Shown piece after piece: positions 12,558 to 22,075 of a stretch of DNA of 64,000 bases. The position numbers and the translations under genes were made by a program. Numbering within the stretch: the first letter of the stretch is position 1; each line of letters starts with the position of its first letter. Below the pieces are notes generated by a model. That model had not been told where the DNA came from. It saw nothing but the letters and a program-made list of their open reading frames with translations, and searched no databases. The stretch comes from Homalodisca vitripennis (lineage: Eukaryota; Arthropoda; Insecta; Hemiptera; Cicadellidae), in contig NC_060215.1 of assembly GCF_021130785.1 (NCBI RefSeq), positions 67,646,501 to 67,710,500 on the forward strand, given 5' to 3'.

Positions 12558-13916
12558 GGGAAGTTATAGCATGACCGGTGGGATGCGCGTGAGGAGTGGA
12601 GGAGTTGAGCGCGTGGGGGCACAATCTAAAGTAGGGGAGTGAATACGGTGCTACTAACCCTACTGAGAGTTTTCGGCTCCCGGCTCAAAGTGGTGGCGGG
12701 AGCCGAATATTGTAGTATTTGCCAACATTTCTAGACCCTTATGTTCTTACCACGGTGGTCTTTTATGATGAGCAATTTAGTATAGGAGACCTTGAGAATA
12801 TTTGAACATTTCTAGACTCTTTTGAAGTTACGGCGACGGACTTTTATGATGGGGAATTCAATACAGGGAATCTTGGAAATATTGGGACCGGATGTACGTG
12901 ATCTTAACAATGACTATGTTCTGCCGAAATTGTGTTCATAGCTCACCCTTCTTAATGAGTTCGCAGTAGAGATACCTGGTGGTAAGAAAGGGTTCTCATA
13001 AATTGGGAAAGGGTAGGAATTTATATTATTCTTGATCTCCAACGACGACAACAGTTCAGAATTGTAATTGTTACGCTTTGTTAGCCATTAAAATTCAATT
13101 TATCATATACTAACCGTGTAAGCTTCAGGATTTACGATAGTAGATACAATTATACACTACAAAATTTTCAACTGACATAGCCTAGCTGCTAAATTAAAAA
13201 TTAATATAAAACTGGTTAAACTAATTTGTCAATATACATAGTAGAATAAGAAAAAACTCAGTTTTATCTACCAACTTGTATCAAGTTAATTTAATGATGT
13301 ATACTTAAAATAACAATATCGCCAACGATCCACACGCAATAGTTAACATAACAAAACCCCGTTGTCGATGAAAATTATTTATTGTTCTTCGAACTACACC
13401 CAAATCAAAATTGTCCAGATTACTTTTAGTATGTTTGCGTTTTCTTACTTTGTTGGGCGTACTAAAAGAATTGCCAATTGGACTTATTTTTTTTCCTCCT
13501 TCAAAATTCGTCTCAGCGTACTTTCAGAAATTACAGTTGCCTCTACGACACGCTGTTGAACTTTCTTCAAATTTATAAGTGTGTTGGTTTCTGCTTCCCT
13601 TTTCATAAAATGGGAAGCACTTCTCTTGCTTGGCCGTGTATAACCTTTCTACCTCCAATTTTACTTTTTACATTATGATCCATCTCAAACTCTTTACTTA
13701 AAACGTAATGAGCACAACGCAATTAATTCACAAATTGTATTACAACTCGTGAATTGGCACAAGCGAATGTTTTTTGGGCGGCACGTATAGAAGACTGGAG
13801 ACTGAAGTTCACAAGGCTAAATACGGCAACAGACTGAGCCGCTCCACCCCCCACCACTTTAGTTCCGTCTTTGCCTACGGCGCATCTCGAAGTCACCGGT
13901 CATGCTATAAATTCTC
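12558..13916 (-). mobile_element. Non-autonomous Tc1/mariner-type (Sailor-like) element with TA TSD
   Basis: The ends are inverted repeats: GGGAAGTTATAGCATGACCG from 12558, and its counterpart ending at 13916 with two or three mismatches. TA lies on both sides (12556-12557, 13917-13918). Both ends are followed inward by GC-rich sequence, and the interior is AT-rich. Only an N-terminal transposase fragment remains (13683-13370, - strand), similar to the N-terminus of the larger element at 41155-45100. At 1359 bp it lacks room for a catalytic domain. It lies between ORF1 and ORF2 of LINE D, so it inserted later. Confidence 0.75.
13370..13683 (-). pseudogene. N-terminal transposase fragment (Sailor-like)
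   Basis: Reading from an ATG at 13683 the minus strand gives MDHNVKSKIGGRKVIHGQAR, then, after a frame change, SHFMKREAETNTLINLKK and VVEATVISESTLRRILKE, a helix-turn-helix-like block. The product from 41533 has the parallel blocks GRVLHSQSREIVSN, FMKKEADEKTLSIPLAKA and AVATGASEREISRINKE. The similarity in order and spacing is clear. Stops follow and the catalytic part is absent, so this is a deletion derivative. Confidence 0.6.
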
Positions 13917-14440
13917 TACTATACTAGTATTACTCATTAAATAAAATAGGATGAAATGCTAACAAAATATCATATAAGCATTCATGAATTATTAATAAGT
14001 TAATTATGATTTTTGTTTGAGATTATTTAATTTGAAGGATGAAATTAATTGAAATTAACAAAATTCTATTTATATGCCATTTACTCAAATATTTTAACAC
14101 TAAACGAATACGATTGATATAAATTAATAAAACTATGGATTTGCCAATATAAACTGAAAAATGGACACAACATAAATGAACACATGGTTAAAAAGACTGA
14201 TTTAATAAACCATTTATAATATACTATTGGTGAAAGAATAATAACATAAAATGTACTCTTATTTATACAGATATGTATTCTTATCAAAATAAATCGATTA
14301 ATTCTTGTAAAAAATAAAAAAACTTTCTCTAAGCTAAAAGAAAAAAATAGAATAAAAATTTTGTTTGCCAGATATTTAAATTAACAATAACAAAAATACA
14401 ATAACATAACTAAAATGTGTACCTTGTGCAGAATAGAGTT

Positions 14441-15372
14441 TTACTGGTCAAACTTGTCGAGATCGGAGAGAGAAGTAATTCTTTCAGTCTCAGCACCCTC
14501 AGACACCTTGACGAGAATCTTTCCGTTGAAGAACCCCGCAAAACTGATCTTCTTCTCTCGCTGGAGTCTCCGTGCTCGCCCGAGAATTGCCTTATTGTGG
14601 GGGGTTAGGTGCTCATTAATAAACACCGGATTGTTGATCAACGCTGGGTCGACATCAGAGGCGTTGATGTTCTTCCTCCCTCTTGCAGCCGTCAACCATT
14701 CTTCTCTCACCTTCCTGGAGATAAACTGTGCAATTATTGGCGGATGGACGTGCTTTTTGGAGAAGAGACGCAGCCGGTGAGCGATAGAGAAATCCTCTTT
14801 TCTGAAGGGGACATTGATGGTGCGAGCGACTTTTTGAAGACAAAAGTATATATCCTCTCTATGTGTACTTGGCAGTCCGACGATCTCGATGTTGGCCGAG
14901 CGCGAATGCTGCTCGATGTCTTGCAGCTGATTGTTTAGATTACGCACCTCTTCATTTAGCTTCGTGCTTATTTGTTCTAAAGTCACTGCAGCGGGCTTCC
15001 AACTTCTGCTAAGAATTTTGCAGCTCGAACACCCTGGACTGTAAGTTTTTCACCTCTGCCGATAAACAATTGACAGATTCTAAAACCGTGTTGATTTTTT
15101 CGTCTGTGTTCTTGTTGATGTCTTTTAAAGACTGAAGAAGTTCTGCAATGAATTTTTTATATCGGCATCCTCGTTGCTACAAACCGATGAAACCGAGGCA
15201 GTTTCCTCCACACATTTGTCACACTTCCAGGACCTATACTTGCCCTTCGTAAAATTTTGCGTCGAACCGACACGTGAGCACGCCGGGTGAAAGCAGCGCT
15301 TACACTCAATGCACTTTGCCACAACATCAGAAGCAACGAAATTTGTATCGCACTTTCACACTTTTCTGACAT
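14441..15372 (-). pseudogene. ORF1 of LINE D: PHD finger, coiled coil, C-terminal nucleic-acid-binding-like domain
   Basis: The minus strand begins MSEKCES at 15372. A one-base shift near 15349 brings in CDTNFVASDVVAKCIECKRC, then FHPACSRV and SWKCDKC: a C4HC3 PHD-type finger (Cys and His ligands all present). A heptad-rich segment follows (INTVLESVNCLSAEVKNL; LNEEVRNLNNQLQDIEQ), with a further frame change near 15000. The last part, ANIEIVGLPSTHREDIYF, FSIAHRLRL, PPIIAQFISRKVREEW and VFINEHLTPHNKAIL, matches the ORF1 C-terminal module found with PHD fingers in many insect LINEs. ORF1 proteins bind the LINE RNA. Two frameshifts disable this copy. Confidence 0.75.
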
Positions 15373-15526
15373 TTTAAAATAATAAATATAATAAACGGCA
15401 CAAATAAAATAAAACTAGAACGGCAGGTAATAACCTCAGCTGGACAGGTAGAATCTTGCAATCAGATAAGGCTGGACGTCGAAGATAAGAGGACCGGACT
15501 CATCGGCGATCTGATAACAACAAGTA

Positions 15527-16130
15527 ACTGAAGTAAATTATCTGGGCATGCGCTTAGACAGAAGGCTTACATGAAAATCCCACATTTGGACAAAGAGACA
15601 AAAGCTAAATTTAAAAACAAATCAAATGAATTGGCTACTCTGATCTAAATCAAAACTTAGTTTGAATAACAAGATACTATTATATAAAACTATCCAAAAA
15701 CCTGTATGGACATATGGTGTGCAGTTATGGGGCACAGCAAGCAACTCAAATCTAGAGATACTACAACTGTATCAATCAAAATGGTTAAGAATAATTGCAA
15801 AAGCGCCATGGAATGTATCTAATAAAACGCGACATCAAGATTTGAACATCCCAACAGTCAAAGAAGAAATAACCAAATTCAGTCGCATTAATCTTTCAAG
15901 ATTAGAAGATCATCCAAACCACCTTGCGGTAAATCTACATGACAATTCTAAAAATGTGTACAGACGACCACCGAACTGCCATTTAGGTTCTTGAATTAAT
16001 TATGTTAGTGTTAACAGTGGTTAACATCTAACTCATTTTACACTGTCAATGTTGTTTCTGTATATAATATTTATTTATTGTTCTTCTCAAATTGAACAGA
16101 TTGTAAATAAATAAAATGTTGTCAACAAAA
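15527..16130 (+). pseudogene. Jockey-type RT fragment, 3' piece of the interrupted LINE, with 3' UTR
   Basis: The + strand reads TEVNYLGMRLDRRLT, a stop, KSHIWTKR, and then an open stretch to 15994 with LLYKTIQKPVWTYGVQLWG, QSKWLRIIAKAPWNV and HPNHLAVNL. These are the canonical C-terminal blocks of Jockey ORF2. A short AT-rich 3' UTR follows and ends in an A-rich segment near 16117. The piece joins the fragment at 8356-8504 once LINE D is removed. Two internal stops (about 15575 and 15646) show it is dead. Confidence 0.75.
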
Positions 16131-16679
16131 ATTACTTCTTCTGTTTCTTCTGGTTTTGTTTGCTTTTGTTTCCTTCTCTTACTTTTATTAAATTTGGTTT
16201 TCATGAGAGTGAAGGGACCAATAGCATGACGTACAACTCCAATAATAGTATGTCATAGCGGTTATCCACAGGAACTGATGGTGCTGTAGAGTAAAATACA
16301 GCCACTGTTGATCGCTGTGAACGAGGTCATGTTCTGAGGCGAACTACTGAAAGTTGCTATCGTCACATGAAGCAGACCCTCATGAACGTGACTTGATGAC
16401 ACAATTTCGGTGACTTCTAGATTTGTCCTTATTGATCCTTTGCAGACTTGCCCTAAGCTTCTCCATGATATATCTTCATTTTTTAATGTACGACTTTCTC
16501 AGTATTTATGTTCTTTGTGGAGAATACGAGGCTTACCATTTGTTGTTTTATCCACTATCAAAACCGTATTTATAAAATATAACAATAAAAATTGTGCATA
16601 AAAAGTAGAATTTAAATATATTGAGCTCTGGATTTAAATAAATACAGAGAACAAAATGGTTCACAGATGTGTACTCAGC
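16131..16679. other. No gene recognised
   Basis: AT-rich sequence with a pyrimidine-rich patch at 16135-16200. I see no protein blocks or repeat boundaries here. Confidence 0.4.
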
Positions 16680-16847
16680 ATCAGACATTATATCAGTAGT
16701 GAAGAGGAAATTAAAAGCTAGGTTGAGTTTCAATTGTCAGTCGACTAAATCAAGTTATGGTCAATCAGACATCGTCTCAGTACTGAAGAGGAACTTAAGA
16801 ACTAGGTGGAGTTCCGTTAGTCAGTCGATAATATCAAGTTACGGTGA
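16680..16847 (+). repeat. Two tandem 84-bp units, open in frame (28 residues each)
   Basis: Unit 1 is 16680-16763 and unit 2 is 16764-16847. Both are in one + frame (open 16669-16866) and read SDIISVVKRKLKARLSF... and SDIVSVLKRNLRTRWSS..., each ending SSYG. The period is a multiple of three and the two units keep basic and hydrophobic positions despite base changes. A possible splice acceptor (gtactcag) sits just before unit 1. I do not recognise the sequence. It may be a fragment of a repetitive coding exon or a chance in-frame duplication. Confidence 0.5.
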
Positions 16848-18091
16848 ATCAAAGGCAGTGTTATAACATGTTACATAGCGTCCCGGCGCGGCGGAGCCGT
16901 TGCGAGGAGGTAGTGGGTGTTGTCTTCGACTAGGACACACGCTGCTTGTGACACAGCCGATTTGTGACACAGTTATTACAGTGCAGCATGCCTTTTTGAT
17001 GACTGTCCTCGCACCTCGCGGCACAGACGCAACTTCAATCTGCCAGCTTCGTTTAAAAATATCCTATTTCATGGTGGATCTGTGTGTTTTGTGGCTTTTT
17101 TTCTTTTTCAAAGGGACCTCTCTAGTAAATTGTACCTAATTTATATTCTTGTAAAAAGTAGTTTTTTTATTTATTTATGTATTTATTATATTGTTATCTA
17201 GTTTGTAGTTTAATTATTATCATTATTATTGATTAGTGGCTTATTTTTATCAAGTTGGCCCCTTTACAGCATATTCGATATTAAATATACTAAATTAATT
17301 AATGGTTGAGCTTTAGTGAAGTGGGACTGAAACATTTCATTTCTGTTAGTCTGTCTGTCCGCACGATATTTCGAAAACGAACTGACCTAAAGACTTGAAA
17401 TTTAATATTAAACTTCATTTATATATGAGGAACGGTATTTAAGTTTGATTTTGAACTTGTAAAACTTTATTCATAGAGTAAAACGAAAATATGATAGATT
17501 GGACTCAACGTAAAAAGTCAGTGACAATATTTGACTTAAGCACACTCTTACGTTGTAGTACTCTCCCTAGATTACTGGAAATGTTAATTGAACACTACTA
17601 TAAAACCTAACTTACTAAACAAGTTCTGTACTGTCCACAGAACATCTAGAGAATACAATGCGTTATTTAGATTTGAGATTTTGCATGCAACCTTAGCGAA
17701 GCCTGTTGTGCGACACGTGGTATAGCGTGCTCTATACTGGTATGTAAGATTTATTGTAACGTTAACATTTAACCTTTTTCTTTTCGTATGATCTGTACGA
17801 GTACACTACGTTTGTATAGCAATCTGACACTACCGAAAAATGAGTAGGTGTCAGACTTTAACAAGGTCAATAACCTGTTTTTCGCAAGGAACCATCACAG
17901 TTGAGGTTGGACAACTTCCTTGTCTTCTTGCTGTGTTTGTGGAATAAACCTTTAGAGATGAAAAATTTACCATAATTGATGTGAATGTGCTCATCTGTAT
18001 ACTATAGATGTGTCATTGATAATTTCTAATGAATGTGCCTTTCATACTAGGTATTGACTTCCATTAAAATGAAGTAATAGATCAGATGCCG
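16848..18091. other. GC-rich patch, then AT-rich DNA; one arm of an inverted pair
   Basis: From 16866 to about 17080 the DNA is unusually GC- and CpG-rich for this window; it could be a 5' end of a retroelement but shows no protein. The rest is AT-rich. The stretch 17307-17393, with GTTAGTCTGTCTGTCCGCAC, is the left arm of the inverted pair described separately. Confidence 0.35.
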
Positions 18092-18095
18092 TTAA

Positions 18096-18490
18096 GGGGG
18101 TTCGGTATGCCCTATCCTTCCCATGTTAATTTGGCCAATTTTATGTACCTTTTTCTCAGAAACTTTAAAGCTATCATCATCAAACTTTAGGACACTACTA
18201 TTTAGACCTTTGTTAACATTTAGAGCGGAAGACATTATAAAAATCTATTTTAAATTTTTATTAAAAAAAAATATAATTATAAACTATTTTACAAAAAATT
18301 AATAAATTTTTTATTTACAACAAATTAAATAAAAACTTCTTTTTTTTACTTTTTTTCCGCTCTAAATGTTAACAAAGGTCTAAATAGTAGTGTCCTAAAG
18401 TTTGATGATGATAGCTTTAAAGGTTTCTGAGAAAAAGGTACATAAAATTGGCCAAATTAACATGGGAAAGATAGGGCATACCGAACCCCC
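18096..18490. mobile_element. Long-hairpin MITE, TTAA-flanked
   Basis: The left arm 18096-18230 and right arm 18355-18490 are inverted copies of about 135 bp that differ by one substitution and a one-base insertion. Both start GGGGGTTCGGTATGCC. A 124-bp AT-rich loop separates them. TTAA flanks both sides (18092-18095, 18491-18494), although a shorter TA duplication cannot be excluded. TTAA suggests piggyBac-type mobilisation, but the G-rich tip is not the usual CCY. The near identity of the arms implies recent movement or gene conversion between them. Transcripts would fold into a long dsRNA hairpin. Confidence 0.85.
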
Positions 18491-18663
18491 TTAAAGCTTT
18501 GATGGAAGAAAAAGAAAGCAAATCTAAAAAGGTTGAAAGAAAAGGATGTACTGAAACAGGAAACATTTCATCAACAAGGATTATACAGAATGTTTTTAAA
18601 AAACTGGTAGGTTACTGATAATGTGTGAGTCAAATCCTCCCCAAGGATTTATATACATACATA

Positions 18664-18666
<3 letters not shown>

Positions 18667-18727
<61 letters not shown>
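18667..18727. repeat. (AT)n microsatellite
   Basis: About 60 bp of uninterrupted AT dinucleotide repeat. Confidence 0.95.
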
Positions 18728-18729
<2 letters not shown>

Positions 18730-21700
18730 GTTTTGTTTCTTTGTAACTTGTATAGAATATTTTATAAATTCCTAATGAGAAAATATAATGTTCTTAATCT
18801 GTAACACATGGCTCTTCAAAGCTGATGAATACAAATAATTTGATAATGTTAGGATAACGAATATTGTAGATTTATTCACAAAACATTATAAAAAGAAGGC
18901 TTTATTTTTTATCAAATAAATATCTTTATGTATACTTAATATTGAGCATAATTGGCACATTTTACAAATCTTATCAATCTTGTTTATAAAAACTCAGCTC
19001 TATGTTTCTATTCGTATATCTACAACGTATTTATACTTTAAATTACATTATGATAATTAAAAAACCCAGCAGATATCTACAAATAGGTGCCAGAGATAGG
19101 CAAATGTTTAAAAAAAATAATTTTTCCATTGCGCTATTGGTCTGCTCAAACCGTGACTGAATAGGGCATCTTTTGCAAACGACTATTTATTAAAATCCAT
19201 CATTATACAAATAATTTTCGAATTAAATATTGTTAAAAAGTAATGCCATTTATATTTTTTTCACAATGAATCTAATGCCCTTGTCTTCATATATCATGTT
19301 ACTGCAAGTGAGTCTAGCCATATGGTTATTTATTAACGTATGAAACTGCTATGTTTGAATCTTGGTTTTATCCTGTCCAGAGCAGGTGCGACACTATTCT
19401 TTCATCTCCGGAAAAAGCAATTCAATAATCATTAACATTAACAGACCTGGTGTCACCTTTTGGAGAAGAAAGATATAGTGGGTTTGCTGCTTAAAATAAA
19501 GCAGAGAAGGAGCTAGACGGGCGTTTGGGTCCTAAATGGTGTACATCAATGACAGCATGACCTCAGCGTTGAGTGACAGGAAAAAAACATATAAATGTCT
19601 GGTGTTGGCGCCAAGTGGCGGATCAGCGACACCACGAATTGTCGCATAGACACACTTCTGTCAGCCAGTGTCGAGTGTTCTCGTATGTACAATACAAACA
19701 ATAAACTTTAAGTCGGCGGCGCCGCTTAACGCTCACAGCCCAACGCTTACCGCTCGTGTCTGAGGCTTAAGACCAATATAAAAATGTTTTCTATCGCTAA
19801 GTGAAATCCCATGGAGTGACATACACCTTCATTGAACACGATGTTCCTTATTTAATAGAAGCTTTATGTCAAAGTTAGTCTACATGTACGTTTGTTTTCA
19901 AAATATCTCGTGGATAGGCAGACTAATAAAAATGAAATTTGTTAGTCACCCCTCAAGTGATAAGCTTTGCTAACGCTTAGCCAATAACATTCTTGATAGG
20001 TAACTAATTTGGAGGGAATGGATAGTTGACAATGGTAAACTACTCCTAATACTTAACATACTGTGCAGAAATATTTCCAACTTAGCCTAAAAGCCATTAT
20101 TTCACAATTATCATTAAACAAAGTTGTTAGCAGTAAACTAAGCAGAAATATTTTAAATTACATTACGTTATGTACGAGCAAATTTATGTTGCTCTTTATA
20201 GGATGCTTTTCCTTCATAGGAAAACGTGATAAGGATCTAATGACAATGACCACCCATCGACGCAAGCCAAATGCTTGATACATCTAGTTTCATGAAATAT
20301 ATTAAAGCCTTTGGAAAGCAGAAAAAAATAAAGATGAGGTCTCTGATCATGTGGAAATGGAAACACCATTTCACAGGTTTAAAAACATGATAGTGACAGT
20401 TTCAGTGACAGACCAAGTGAAGCAATGGATGGCTTGAGGCCATGGAATCATCTAATGACTCGATTTGGGATATTGTGCTACTTAACACTTTTATTATTAG
20501 CAAGAAAAAATTCAAAGTTTATTTTCATCGAAAAACTCTTATATGGGAAAGAGAGACTCCACCTCATTGTAAGTTTATATTACTAATAGGTCTGTTAACT
20601 TAGGGTGTTGATAATAGCTCATGATATTTAGATGTAAGTGAATGTTTCTTCAAGTTATGGTCAGCATTCCTCTGCTTCTAAAATTAAGTGCATAGGCCTA
20701 GGACATTAGAATTGAAACATTAATCCTTATTAGCCTATGTACCAAAGAGCCATTTCTTTAACATACTGAAAGTATTAGCCAAAGCTGTGTGGGTCTAGCC
20801 ATTATTTCGGAAATTTTCTCAAAATGCATTATAGTAATAGTGTAGAGAATTTTTTCTCAACCGTTTAATTTCAAACATCAAGCCCAGATTCAACTCTGCA
20901 TCACAAATGATTAGGATGTAAATGTTTGTAAACAATTCCTGAATGGTAGGTGGCTAGTTTCTAATAAGTTTGTATAGTTTTAATTACAGTTTAGCAATTT
21001 AAAATTACATTTAAATTTATTGTAATAGATTTTAGGCTATGTCTGATAAATTGAGTTGTATCACTGTTTAATTTGGTATATAATATATTGGACCGTAATA
21101 TGTATTGTGTACACCATAAAAATATAAAGTATTGATGCAAATGTTGAATTACTACTGGTGTTCATTCATTTCAAGAGAACGTGTAAGTAAGAAGTTTTAC
21201 TTCAGTTTTGATGGTAAAAAGATAAGAGTTATTCTCCGCAAGGAGAAATATTTCTTTACAAGTAAGTTTATTTCACATATCAAACTTTATTCAGTAAATT
21301 TTTACTTTAGCCACTTTCATATTCATTTTTTCTCAACAAGAAAATAAATTAAAGTAGTAGTTGAATATGCTGGCAGCAATGTCTCTGGCCTTTGGTGCTG
21401 TCCCATGCTGACGATGATGAATGAAAAACATCCCCCGAGATAGAACCGTTCAGTATAATATTTAATTCCAAAAGGCTGATCACTAATGCTTGAGAGCTAA
21501 AAAGATTATAAACTCACCTAACCATGTTATTCAACATAGAAGGGCAGTGGCCAACTGCTAAAGAAGTACAAAAAGAATACAAATTCCCATTACAAAGTAA
21601 AAGAAAACAACATAATGGCTTTTCTGACACAATAATAGTAATATACTTAAAGTGCATTCACCTGCATTATGAAAGAGAAAGAAAATCAATTTCTTTAAAT

Positions 21701-22071
21701 GAACTACGTAACCAAATCTAACCAATCAGAAAAAGCAACACCAAAATGACCAAAGAAACTGGACGGAAATTATAAAAGAAAAATGATAAATAAACTTCAC
21801 CGTGGGGATAGAAACTGTCACCAAAATGACATGAAACAGAAAAAGTACCGAAAAAATCTTAAATTGCCCTTAAATGCAGTTTGTAGATCTCTTTTTCCCA
21901 CTCAAATTCTCTGCCCTTTTCTCATGTAAATATTGGTAAACCTTTGATTCCTTCTTCTTATATCTACCCCACCTTAGTTTGTAATCCTCCCCCACCTAGA
22001 AACACTGATTCCTACTGGTCCCCTAGATCTATAGACTAATTGAGATTTAACCTAAATTCATACACATTCAT
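18728..22071. other. Mostly unassigned AT-rich DNA
   Basis: No gene was recognised. A GC-richer stretch at about 19560-19770 contains CpGs and an AATAAA at 19700. It could be an LTR or 5' UTR remnant but I see no paired copy. The inverted arm at 19878-19968 is described separately. Short open frames at 20063, 21132 and 21524 have AT-biased composition and no domain. Confidence 0.4.
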
Positions 22072-22075
22072 AATT

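Larger units (their letters stand above)
8505..15520 (-). mobile_element. LINE D: apparently full-length non-LTR retrotransposon (7.0 kb with an internal insertion)
   Basis: The limits are set by the split Jockey element: CAAGTA occurs at 8499-8504 and again at 15521-15526, and the Jockey reading frame is continuous across one copy. On the - strand the order is a 5' UTR (about 150 bp), ORF1 (15372-14441), an inter-ORF region carrying a 1.36 kb DNA transposon (12558-13916), ORF2 (12101-9327), a 3' UTR with a CA microsatellite (about 8877-8896), and a terminal TTCAA/CAATT-type tail at 8505-8518. A 5'-truncated relative with the same tail and a CA run is present at 56758-57660. The clade is probably within the CR1/Jockey group. 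Confidence 0.75.
17307..19968. mobile_element. Possible old DNA element delimited by diverged inverted arms
   Basis: The segment 17307-17393 and the reverse complement of 19878-19968 share an ordered set of blocks: AGCTT(T/A), GTGGGACTGAA versus GGGGTGACTAA, ATTTCATT(T/C)(C/T)TRTTAGTCTG, then CGATATTTCGAAAACGAA versus GAGATATTTTGAAAACAAA. They are about 2.5 kb apart and inverted. This fits terminal regions of an old transposon, but I find no transposase between them, and the hairpin MITE at 18096 lies inside. The limits are approximate. Confidence 0.35.

Noticed and set aside
14415..14938. Plus-strand open frames of 109-121 codons
   Set aside because: They are antisense shadows of the LINE D ORF1, whose minus-strand frame shows clear family blocks.
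19560..19770. A host promoter or first CERK exon in a GC-richer, CpG-containing patch
   Set aside because: No open frame with CERK N-terminal similarity and no donor of the right phase was found; it may equally be a retroelement remnant.
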